A stretch of 64,000 nucleotides of DNA from Montifringilla adamsi (taxonomy: Eukaryota; Chordata; Aves; Passeriformes; Passeridae): positions 7,061,888-7,125,887 of the forward strand of contig JAGGNK010008559.1 of the NCBI GenBank assembly GCA_017590115.1, read 5' to 3'. Position numbers and translations under genes: made by a program. Of the stretch, positions 49,063 through 58,891 are shown in pieces. Every line of letters starts with the position of its first letter. The first letter of the stretch is position 1. Under the pieces are notes generated by a model. That model saw nothing but the letters and a program-made list of their open reading frames with translations. It did not search any database and was not told the DNA's origin.

Positions 49063-49687
49063 AAAGGATGGTGTCATCTCCACGTTTTCTGAGAAATATT
49101 TATAACAGAAAAATATCTCCTGGCCCATTCTGGAGCAGTCTGTGCTTTTTGCCTGTCTGGATGACAGAGGGATGATTGCAAAGGAGCTTTTACCTCCAGC
49201 TCACAGCATCCATCTCAGCAGAGCTCGGGAGTAACTAAACATTTGGTAGTACTCTGACAGCCTGTGTCAAACAAGTTATCAGCCTGCATAAATCTTTTGC
49301 ATGGAAAACAGCCACTTTTGGGAAATCATTGTCAAAAACTGCACCTTCGTTGACAAACACTTTCCAGGGAAATACATTGTTTTTGGAGAGTAGCATTTGA
49401 GTATATCTAGAGGTACAATCTCTCAATATACAGCACACAAATATAAGCACATTGAGACAACATCTAATATTGGAGGAACAATTTTAACACACAATCTGAA
49501 AGTACAAACCATTGCTTCAAGCAATTTTCTCTGAGCCTAGTAAAGTGAAGACTGCACAAAAAAAAAAATACTCTGAAACAACACTGAAAACATACACAAC
49601 AAACTTTATACAGACCAACTTTTTAAAATCATGATAGACAACCTCCTGAATTTCAGGTTTTGAATCTAAGCAGAATCTAGAGTTCCT
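49063..49687. other. Unique non-coding DNA
   Basis: No gene is recognised. A run of about 11 A lies near 49558-49568. Confidence 0.55.
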
Positions 49688-49708
49688 CATTTCATTTCAT
49701 TTCATTTC
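49688..49708. repeat. (CATTT)4 microsatellite
   Basis: Four CATTT units in a row. Short, possibly polymorphic. Confidence 0.9.
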
Positions 49709-52103
49709 TGTCCAAGGTCTATCTGGTTTGTGGTATTAAGACTTAAGTCTTTGAAGAACTGAACCATGCAGGGTTTGGAGGTTTTTCCCTCTGAATTTGA
49801 AAACACCCTGAAAAAGTAAACCTAAAAGGTATAAACTATCCTATCTATTTTTCTCTTTCTCCTTTATTTTAAGGAGAAAAGACCTTAAAGATGTCAACTT
49901 TATTACTGACTTAAATTGGAATTCTGTTGACTTTTTCTATCTTCAGCTTCAGAATTTCCTTGACCACTTTGATTATTCAGTTTCACATTCCTTGTGAAAA
50001 TAAACACATGGCTGGCACTCAGGAGTGCATGGGTAGCAACTGGGCTCAGGTTCTGTGCAGTGCACAAATCTGAGCTGTAGTTAATCATCTGAGAAACATT
50101 ACAGGATCAGACAATTCCTAACTGCTATTGGTGTCAAATATATATGACCATGTCTGCATTTGGCATAACATAATTGCACTCCAGGAATTCATCTTTTACT
50201 GTGTTTTGACTGTTTAACGTTATTCTAAGCTAAAACTTTTCCCACCTCTCATACCAATCCAGCTTTGCATTTTTTATTGGGTGCTATCTGAATAACTGAC
50301 AAGGGGAAAAAAATTTGAAAGATTATGTGATTCTTTTTCAGAGCCCTGTGAGCCAGAGATGTTTAATTTATTTTTTTTTTCATTTTTGGAAGTATTAATT
50401 TAATTTATTAGTTATGAAAATTCTGAGCTAGATACAGAAGGAAATAAATCCTTCATTCCCTCCCTGGAACATGTGAGGCTGCCCTCTGGACCACCCTCAG
50501 CTGCAGATTTCCAGTAGCAAGGGTGAAGCCTGCGCTCCCTCTGCCTCACCAAAGTCATCTCCTCGAAAGCAAGGAGGGGTGGCAGCTCTGCTGGAGTGGT
50601 TTTCTGCTGCTGGTGGGACTGGGGAGAGCTGAGAAAGCAACCAGACACTGAGTGTCCTACCTCGCTCCCAGTGCTGAGGGGAGAACCCTGGCACAGGTGG
50701 GAGGTGCTCTCAGAGCAAGCCCAGATGCCATTTCTGCTCACATTCCCCCTCACAAGGCTTTCCTCCCTACAAAGGGCACATGTGGCTGGGGAAAAGCATT
50801 CCCCACACCAGCTGTAAGCAAGGGAACTCCTTGTTGTGTCACAGCCTGGAGACACATGGCTTTATTTGTGTTTCCTGGGCAGTACACGAGTGACTGGCAC
50901 CAGAACAACCTGGGCACTCCTAGGCACAAGAAAATGCTCTGACAGAGCCCGCAAATGCTCTTTCTCCTGTGTGAATGACTGAGGCTTTGCTCAGCTTCAA
51001 AAAACTGTGCTGTAAGATTACATCTCTACGTGGTATTTATCCTCCAGAGCTTTTCCATAACGTCCTCCAAAACGGGCAGCTCCCATGTGGCCATATTTCT
51101 GTGAGCAGCAGAAAGGAAGGGAGGAAGATGGACTAGTGACAGCAAGGGAAAAAAGAAGACAAGTCAGCTTTTCACACATTTCCAGCTTGATCTGTTTGCT
51201 GTGTCCAATTTCTCTCCTCTGCTGTGAGTTGTTAATAATCCAACCTCTGTTTAAAGGGCACCTGGATCCCCATGGAAGCAGATGAGAGTTACAGGTGGCG
51301 CGTGGTTCCACACAGCCTGGGAGCTTGGAGGAGGAGAAGAAAAATGAGAGGAGAAAAATGAACTAAACTAGTTTAGATACCTATGGAAAAGAATAGTCGC
51401 TTTTCCCATTGAGTCATGGATCAATACAGAGTCTTTTCCTCAGGGAATGGGATGCTGGAGGAGGAAGAAATGAGGAATAACTTTAATCTGCTATTTTATG
51501 CCAACAGCATTCAATCTGAGATGAACATCAGTGAGGGCTTGGCACCCTTGGCAGGTACCAGAGGCACAAGGCTCTGTGACGTGCCCAAACCATGGAACAG
51601 CAGCCTGCTGGCACCCTCCTCTCTGTTATTCCTGATGAGACAATCCCAGAGAGAAGAGAGAGGCAAAGGAGAAGTTCCACACCAGACAGAACCACCCCAG
51701 CTCATTCTTCTGGAGCTTAGAGGAAGAATCAGAGCCTGGCTGAGCAGGCTGCAGAACTCCTTCCCAGAGTGTGGGGTAGGGGCCCCTCAGAACCATGCCC
51801 TGTGCTCCTCTGGCATGCACAGACTTTCCCACTGGTTGTAACCTGTCTTCCTATGGAAAGCAGATCTTGTAAGGAGCACCAGTGCTAGGTGTGAGGCAAG
51901 TTTCCCTGATGGCCTTTAAGTGGGGTTAAAGATGTAAAGATGGCCCTCCAACTCAGTCTGAACAATGAAACTAAACAAAACACTATTTTAATATATCCAT
52001 AAAATACATCTGTAAATGCTACTACTTTATTTAAAACCTGCTGAAGCATCAGTACCTTCATACTTAAGCACAAGAAACAGCTCAGGCTATGGGGAAGGGA
52101 AAA
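49709..52103. other. Unique non-coding DNA
   Basis: No gene is recognised in 2.4 kb. The stretch 50430-50830 is G+C-richer and contains a 147-codon minus-strand frame that overlaps other open frames on both strands and has no domain. 51420-51840 is similar. Confidence 0.5.
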
Positions 52104-52190
52104 GTGTATTGTGGACTTGGAAGTGATGGTTTAACAATTGGAGTCAATGATCTTAGAAGTCTTTTTCAACCTAAACAATTCTGTGATTCC
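52104..52190 (+). mobile_element. CR1 LINE fragment, extreme 3' end
   Basis: 'gatggtttaacaattggagt', 'caatgatcttagaagtcttt' and 'tcaacctaaacaattctgtg' are the CR1 3' end on the plus strand, with the tail 'attctgtgattcc' preserved. The 5' limit near 52104 is approximate. Confidence 0.88.
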
Positions 52191-54743
52191 AAGGGAGGAC
52201 TGGACTTGTGACAAGAGGCACCAGAATCCGTCCCTGGGAATGATGTAAGGATGGTCCCTACGCTGTCTTCTCAGTGACCTAAACACTTCCTTCTGTAACT
52301 GGGTCAAGTAAATAGTGGTGGCACTCAGGGAAAGCGTGGATCAGGGATGGACTTTGGCTGGGAAACCTTGTGTGCCATTAGCCCATGAGGAGCAGTATTA
52401 AGGAAAACAACCTATACCTAAGCTACATCACTGAGAAATTCAAAATCAAAAGCTGTTGGGTCTTTGCAATGGATTAATGGACAAAACACCAAGAGAAAAT
52501 CCCAGTGATAAATCTATGCTACAACAGCAGTTGCAGTTCCATATCTGAAGATGTAGTTTGCTATTTAAAAAAAAATAACATAAAAGCAGTAAATCTCCAT
52601 GTGTTTAGGCAATAGCTAGTATAGACCAAAGTATAAATATGTCTCAAAAGGTCTAAATGCAGGGAATAGAGGGAAAAGGATTTGCTGTTGGAGCCACACC
52701 TTCTAAATATAGTTCAGCATGCAGAAGAGAGCTTAAACATCTGCCAAACTCTAAATTTAGGAGAGTGCCAGGGCATGTCCATGCCTGCACATCTTGCATA
52801 TGTGCGCTGTGATGGGATAAGGAGAGCATGGCCAAACAGGAGCTTGCAGTGAGCTCTGCAGAGCTGAACTGCAGCGTTATCCTGAGGCAGAGCCTTGCCC
52901 TCCTCCTCTGCACTTCCTTACCCAGATAGATATTTCTTCAGCCCAAAACCTTTCCTGGAGGGTCTCCAAAGCAAAAATGAGTGCAGTGTATAAATACCCT
53001 ACTGACCTGGCTGGGTATTAATGGCTTTTTACATCCCTGTAAGCACATTCATCTCACTACAGTGAATTCAAAGCTGCCCCAGAGGCTCAGCAACCAGGGG
53101 CAAGGTTACAGAAATATTAGCACTCCAACTCATACACAGGGGAGAAGATGAAGGCTCAGGGAGCCTCTGACAGGAATTGTCTCATTAAACAAGCTTTTAA
53201 AATTTCATTCAGTGCTTTTTTTATTATTATTATTTTAGTTTGGATGTGCTTTGAGTCAAGGTGGAAAAAAGCTACAACTAAATTGTTGCAAACTACATAG
53301 GACACTACTTGTGCCTTTGGAGAAGAAAAGGCTATCCTGTTTAACCAGAATTCTCATTCTTCATTTTATGCAACTAAAGCTTTAAAATTATTTCCTTGCC
53401 ATACATTCACGCTGCTGTGCTAGCCTTTCCTAGTCCTTCATCTGGGATGAGGAGATGAATCCCACAAATAATGGTCCTCTTCAAAAAAAGCAAATGTATC
53501 AGTGTGTACATTGCTGGGTTATCCTGATCTTCTGCAGGTTTAGATGAGAGAAAGCCCCAGAGAGATCACATGGAAATGCAATCAATGTGCAATGTACCAT
53601 TTATAAACTGACAGCCAGGTTGCTGCAATGGCCACACAGCCTCCTGGCTGATAGCATATTTAATATCCCTCTCCTCTGTGAGCAAAGTTGGTCCCCATGA
53701 AAGCAGAGTGTCCTTGGTGTGATCACACTTAATGGTTTCACAAGGCATGTGCTGTTTTTAGCTTGGCTTCTCCTTCATTCCTCTGGTGCACATTGCCTGT
53801 TGTTCTGCTCTGCATCCTCCAGGCAACTCTGAGGCCGCCACGTGTTGATGACAGCTGTTTGCTGGGCTGGCTTCAAATCTACCTTGTCCCACCCCATTTG
53901 AGCTACAACAGACTCTGACAGCCCGTGGGCACGGGGAGGAAATGGGAATGGTTCAAAACCATTTCTCCCATAAAACAGAAAAGAGATGCTGTGAGGGAAA
54001 GGAGTTCATTAAGACGAAACACCACATTCAGGGCAGTGTAAGTGAAATGTGGGGTTGGTGTGGGTAAGGAGAAAGGCAGACTACTCTTGTGGCAACATTT
54101 ATTGTCCTGAAAAGAGGCAGAAAGGTGCAGTAGCAGTGTGATGGCTGCATGAAAGATGTTGTCTCCTTGGTACACTGTTTTTCTCCTACAGCCCCTGGTA
54201 GGTGCAGACGTGTAGGAGTTATTCCATCTAACACAGACAGCTGGCCATGATCCTGGCAAAAGCAAGGGACCCCAGCTATCGCAGTGTGAACTCATCCAAA
54301 TTATCCAACAGCTTCTAGCAGACCTTCTCCTTTTTGTACTTTTCCTCTCATCTTTTACCAGGCCTAGTCTACCACACTGGAGGGGCAGTGCCTAATCTGC
54401 CACAGAACATTCCAGAGGGATCAGTGCATTTTCGCTGCATAACCAAGAAGCCAGACTAGGAGCAGTCTCCTCCATCCCTCCGCAGGAGATCCAGACTGAA
54501 GGAGTAATGCTAACTATGGGGGGAAAAAAAACCAAAAAAAACATTTAAGCATAAGCTGTTAAAGTGCTCACTTGTCATCTGCTCTTGAAAAGGGGACTCA
54601 TCAGAGACAAGTGCACGTTTTTAGAAATGCACAAAACTGAAACCTTCAAAGATTTTTGATATAGCGTCATCTCTTTGCTGTAAATCACCTCTTATGAAAA
54701 TGAGCTACTAATTACATTTGCTTTTCTAACAGCAACTTTACTC
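52191..54743. other. Unique non-coding DNA
   Basis: No gene is recognised in 2.5 kb. A short (TTA)n tract lies at 53221-53234. Open frames up to 130 codons have no motif. Confidence 0.55.
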
Positions 54744-54765
54744 ATGTTTATCACATGATAAACAT
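54744..54765. promoter_or_regulatory. Perfect palindrome with paired forkhead/GATA motifs
   Basis: ATGTTTATCA (54744-54753) and its exact reverse complement TGATAAACAT (54756-54765) are separated by CA only. Each arm carries a forkhead-type core (ATAAACA read outward) overlapping a GATA-type core (TGATAA). Ten-base perfect arms are rare by chance. The flanks (54540-54800) are also rich in homeodomain-like words and free of repeats, so this may be the centre of an enhancer or a dimer site. Confidence 0.5.
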
Positions 54766-55941
54766 CTTGCCAATTTTGCATCACCTATCCTTTGGCAAAA
54801 ATGCTGCTTTTTTGAACAGAGCTTTTGGGAAAACTGGGAATGACAACACCTCCCCAAGCCCCATTGTCTCATCCTCCAGCATCAATATCTCAGGATGCAG
54901 AGGCAGGAACAGGCTGTGAGCTGGCTTAGCACTTTATAGCCCTTCAAACTATAGCTGGGCTGCCATAAATTATGTCAAAAGCACCAGTTCCCAGGGACAA
55001 AAACATGACCAAGACTTATGGGGCTACACAGAAGCTTTATCTATGTCCTTTGCTTCTGCACCTTTCCATAAAGAAGGGAGGATGGATGCAGAGGCTGGCT
55101 CAAAGCCTGCTGTGGATTCATCCCCTTGTCAGAGAGGGGATGAACCTTTCAGAGGCCTGGGAGAGCTCCTGCAGAGCCTTGGTGCTGCCGAGGTGAGCAG
55201 AGCAGGCTTCATGGAGCTGCAGATGAGGCTGGGTACAAGCTCACACAAAGCTGAACTTTTGCTGTCAGTAGAAAAAAACCATCATTTTTGTGACTCTGTG
55301 GATGGTGGGGTTTATTTTGTGTGCAGCAACAAGGGCTCTTCTGGAGAATTTATAGCAGTGCATTAAAACATCGATGTTCAAGCACTCAGGGCAGAGCTGC
55401 CCTTGCTGAAGGGCTCCCAGCTCTGTAATACGCAAATTGCCCAAATGGTGCTTCCTCAGCCCTCCCCTGTGCCCCCACCCCCAGCTAGACCATGGAGATG
55501 GAGGAAATTGAGGGGAATGCAAGAAAGGCTTGGAGTGCCTTAGCTCTAGTCCTAGATGCTCTGTGGCTTTACTACATGTATTCATTGTTAACTTTCAACA
55601 TCAGCTTATTATAGAAAAAGTGGATGTCTTGGGGGCTAAATTTGGAATTGCTGAAGCAAGAAAATCCTAAAATTGCAATTGCAGCCTACTGAAACATTGG
55701 ATTTGCTTTCTAATTAAAATTACTCATATAAACTTGAGCTACTTCAGCATGCAGAGCATTTTCCCTCTCTCTGCTTAATGTTTATACATTCAGCCTCTGC
55801 AGAAGATTAATAAAGTTTTCTTTTAGGAGACCACCCCATTTTAATTGCAGCATGGTCTTTTTCAGCTGTAGTCTGTGCTGCCAGAACAGTTTGGGTATTT
55901 CCATCTCCAAGTGACATAAACTTTCTGTAGTGCATAGGATT
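54766..55941. other. Unique non-coding DNA
   Basis: No gene is recognised. Open frames at 54972-55585 on both strands have no motif. Confidence 0.55.
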
Positions 55942-56050
55942 AAGAAGTTTATATATATTAAGGAGTTTATATATATTAAGGAATTTATACTATATGTGTG
56001 TGTGTATTATATGAGTTTATATATATTTGCATTTATAGCTATATGCACAC
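55942..56050. repeat. 18-bp AT-rich tandem repeat and TG tract
   Basis: Roughly 18-bp units (AAGGAGTTTATATATATT and variants) repeat about three times from 55942 to 55993, followed by a short (TG)5 tract and more TATATA-rich sequence. The first two units are nearly identical. Confidence 0.88.
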
Positions 56051-56329
56051 ATACATATGTATGCAATATTCATATTATTTATAGCTAATCTGAAGACCAC
56101 ACCTGGGCAATAGAGAAACTTTTTTTTTTCTTTTTTTTTTCTGTCCAGAAGGGGGTTTGTACCTGCTATGAATTCACCCCCTGTGTGCAGCTGGATCTCC
56201 TTCTGCAACAACAAAAAAATGACACGCTTCTCGGATAGTGATGCCACAACTGTGATTCACATCTATTTATATTCAATCTTGTCTTCTGTCACCGCTGTCA
56301 GACTTTAGCTTGCCCTTCCCCCTCCCCTT
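56051..56329. other. Unique DNA with T runs
   Basis: No gene is recognised. Two T runs lie near 56120-56140. Confidence 0.6.
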
Positions 56330-56560
56330 TCAGGTAGCCTCAGTGCTGATTATTGCCATTAGCAAGGGCAGAGTGAGGCTGTGGGAGGCAGCACGAGAGC
56401 AGCAGAATTAAAGGGCTTTAATGAACTGCCCGTGCCACTGAGGGCTGCCTTCGCTGCGGCGGGAAGCGAGGGCTCCAGATCAATTAAAACATTCCCGCTG
56501 CAGAAAAATTACAGGAAGGGTGTTTTAAGTGAGGAAAGGAAATATCTGAGGGGATTATAT
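56330..56560. promoter_or_regulatory. Enhancer-like block upstream of the exon-like segment
   Basis: Contains GATTATTGCCATTAGC, GAATTAAAGG, TTTAATGAAC and ATCAATTAAAAC (homeodomain-type words) and a CpG-bearing core 'cgctgcggcgggaagcgagg' (about 56452-56471). There is no repeat. It lies 50 bp from the exon-like segment, so the two may form one conserved block. Confidence 0.38.
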
Positions 56561-56614
56561 GACTCCAGGCTTTGGTCTGGAGGAGCAGAATGAAACACTG
56601 AAGTAGTTTTGCAG

Positions 56615-56721
56615 GCACCTACAGCGGTCGATTGGGGATGCGCACCAAGGCCATCCGCTACCGGCTGAAGCAGCGGAATAAAGCCGACGTCATTTCTAAA
56701 TATATTGTCTTCCCACAGTAA
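56615..56721 (+). CDS. Candidate orphan exon, 34 codons, unidentified
   Basis: An AG at 56613-56614 (ttttgcag) can serve as acceptor, though the pyrimidine tract is short. The frame from 56617 reads 34 codons (TYSGRLGMRTKAIRYRLKQR up to codon 20) and stops at TAA 56719-56721. About two thirds of third positions are G or C in A+T-rich surroundings, common vertebrate codons dominate, and eight CpGs lie at 56625-56689. A GT at 56718-56719 could be a donor, giving a 103-base internal exon. The peptide is basic; no family is recognised. A CRE-like CGACGTCA (56685-56692) leaves an ultraconserved enhancer as an alternative. No neighbouring exon is found in the window. Confidence 0.35.
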
Positions 56722-56973
56722 TGCATAGCCACCAAAAAATGATGAGGTTTTAGAAACAAGAACTGCAGAAGGACTCCAAGGGCATAGTGCGATTAAGAGT
56801 AGTGAATCCTCTGGCTATTATTTGAGCTGCTCTGCAGTTAAAGCAGCAGAAAGCTGATGAACTGCAGCAGTCCTGTCCCAGCACAGCTCTGGCCATCATT
56901 GATACATGTCCTCCTTCCCAAAAAAAAACCTGGAGAGCGGCATTTTATAGCCAGGTTTGTATGCAGTAACACA
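56722..56973. other. Unique non-coding DNA
   Basis: Unique sequence between the exon-like segment and the CR1 copy; nothing further is recognised. Confidence 0.55.
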
Positions 56974-57157
56974 TCATGGAATCATAGAATTGTTTGGGTT
57001 GGAAGGGACCTTAAAGACCATCTCATTCCAACCCCTGCCATGGGCAGGGACACCTTCCACTAGATCAGGTTGCTCGAAGCCCCATCCAGCCTGGTCTTGG
57101 ACACTGCCAGGGATGGAGCATCCACAGCTTCTCTGCGCAGCCTGTTTCAGTGCCTCA
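56974..57157 (-). mobile_element. CR1 LINE fragment, 3' end
   Basis: The plus strand reads 'tcatggaatcatagaattgt', 'ttgggttggaagggacctta', 'cctgccatgggcagggacac', 'tagatcaggttgctcgaagc' and 'ggatggagcatccacagctt', an almost textbook reverse complement of the CR1 3' end. Close match to the remembered consensus suggests a relatively young copy with an intact tail. Confidence 0.95.
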
Positions 57158-58300
57158 CATCACTCATTCATCTGTAATTCATACATCCTCTGTGGTGACT
57201 GCTGGTGTTCTGTGAACTGTAAGGTTTGGGAGGCAAGGAGTCTTGCTCTTAGTTTGTTTATCTGTCACTAACTGGCACCCTAAAAATTATGGAAGTGTTC
57301 CTGAAGGTAACTCAGAGAAATGTTTGTCTCAGCAATCTCTGCTGAACTCTGACTGCTCAGGAAAAGCCCCTGGCTGTGGAATTTTACATTGGTTCCCAGC
57401 CCATGACAGGGGATGACAACTGATTCAGGTCCTGATCCCAGTCTGGACAGGAGCACAGGCATTTCTGACACAACCCATGTTCAGTCTGAGATCCAGAAAT
57501 GCTTGTGTAGGTACTCTGGGACATCATTCTCTGGCCACTGGAAAATCTCCACTGCCCAGATTTCCTAACAAAGCAAAGGAGACATGCTCTGCTTAAGCCA
57601 AACTCAATTTACTAAAGCTTATTCTGAGCTTGTAAGTACAAAATTACCCTTTTACCAGAGAGAAGAGAGTGAAAAACACCGGCGTGATTGTTTTCATAAA
57701 TAATGAAAGCAAAACCTCCACCATGCACTCAGCAGTGAACTGTTTTTATCTGAAAGAGAGGAAGATTTGGTTGGTGAATTCATCACTATAGGAGACCTAT
57801 ACAGCCTGTCAGAGACACAAATGAAAATGCAGCCAGAACACACAGGAGGCAAGGCAGAGGAAATAGAGAAAACAGAACCAGTTATTTTTAACTGCCATTA
57901 ATATTACAAGAGGGACTGTGACAAAGGGAGCAGCTTCAGAATTCATAGTAGTGCTCTCTTTAATGCCAGTAAAATAGTATCCAATGAGAGATGTCATATC
58001 AAAAATAACACAAAATGAAGGCAAGGACGGATATCTTATTAAGAAAACCACAGCACCAATTATATATGAAAAAAGTATTATTGTGAGACTATGAATAAAA
58101 TCTTGACTTAATACAAGTAACAGACATTCCTGTACTTCATGATTCAGTCTCTTAGTTCTACAAGAGCATAAACATTTCCAAGAAGAGGAGGTGGTTTACT
58201 AAGAAAGACAAGCCACTGAGCATTTATTTCTCAGCTCAGAACCCCAAAACAGACTTATTTGCTTCATACCACTGATTGGGATGACAACTTGAAGAATCAA
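57158..58300. other. Unique non-coding DNA
   Basis: No gene or repeat is recognised. Confidence 0.55.
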
Positions 58301-58560
58301 AGATGCTTTACAAAATGTTTGCGAAGAATAAAAGGAGAACATCATTCCCATCATCTCTGAGCTCGGATAAAGAGGCTGTTCAAAAATTCAGATGCTAATT
58401 TGAATAAGTGGCATCAAAACCACCTGCATATGTTTACTTTCTGCGTGCGTGGAGAGACGAAAAACATGCCTAGGATCATGTCATCTGAACATAATTTCAA
58501 AGCCCCAGATGTCCCTGGGAAATGCTACCAACTGGAGTCTGGCAAGCATCTCACCCAGAG
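58301..58560. promoter_or_regulatory. Enhancer-like block
   Basis: Unique sequence with CAGATGCTAATTTGAATAAG, CACCTGCATATG (two adjoining E-boxes, at about 58421-58432) and retained CpGs in 'ctgcgtgcgtggagagacga'. E-box plus homeodomain words suggest a regulatory element. Conservation is untested. Confidence 0.33.
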
Positions 58561-58869
58561 AAGTTAACACGTAAATGGTGTCCCTTCCCTGCTTTGTGTG
58601 CTCTCTATCATGCAATTTAACAACTGCTTGTTGAAAGGACTAAGACAGAGCAGAATCCAAAATTTACTGGTGGTGTAAGCATTTCCTAAAAATTTCCACC
58701 AGAAGCTGTGTATTTCTCCGAGTTCAATCAAAGCTGATCAATCAACCAATTCATCCATCTTTCTGTCTGTCACAAAACAGCTTTTGATAACAGAAGCATC
58801 TGCTCTTCCTTTCTTTCCAGCTACTGTTCCTGAGAGATTATCCCAATGCGCTTTTTTTCCCAAACACTT
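58561..58869. other. Unique non-coding DNA
   Basis: Nothing recognised. Confidence 0.55.
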
Positions 58870-58891
58870 GTGATAATAAATTTAATATCAC
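58870..58891. promoter_or_regulatory. 22-bp near-perfect AT-rich palindrome
   Basis: GTGATA and TATCAC arms flank a core whose inner eight bases, TAAATTTA, are themselves a palindrome; only one A/A pair breaks symmetry across 22 bp. The arms hold GATA-like TGATAA and TATCA words. It could bind a homodimer or be chance in A+T-rich DNA. Confidence 0.4.

Noticed and set aside
50412..50855. 147-codon minus-strand open frame
   Set aside because: It lies in G+C-richer DNA where several overlapping frames are open on both strands; no domain, no coding-like third positions and no splice context.
56957..57271. 104-codon plus-strand frame
   Set aside because: It crosses a CR1 fragment antisense to the element and has no host domain.
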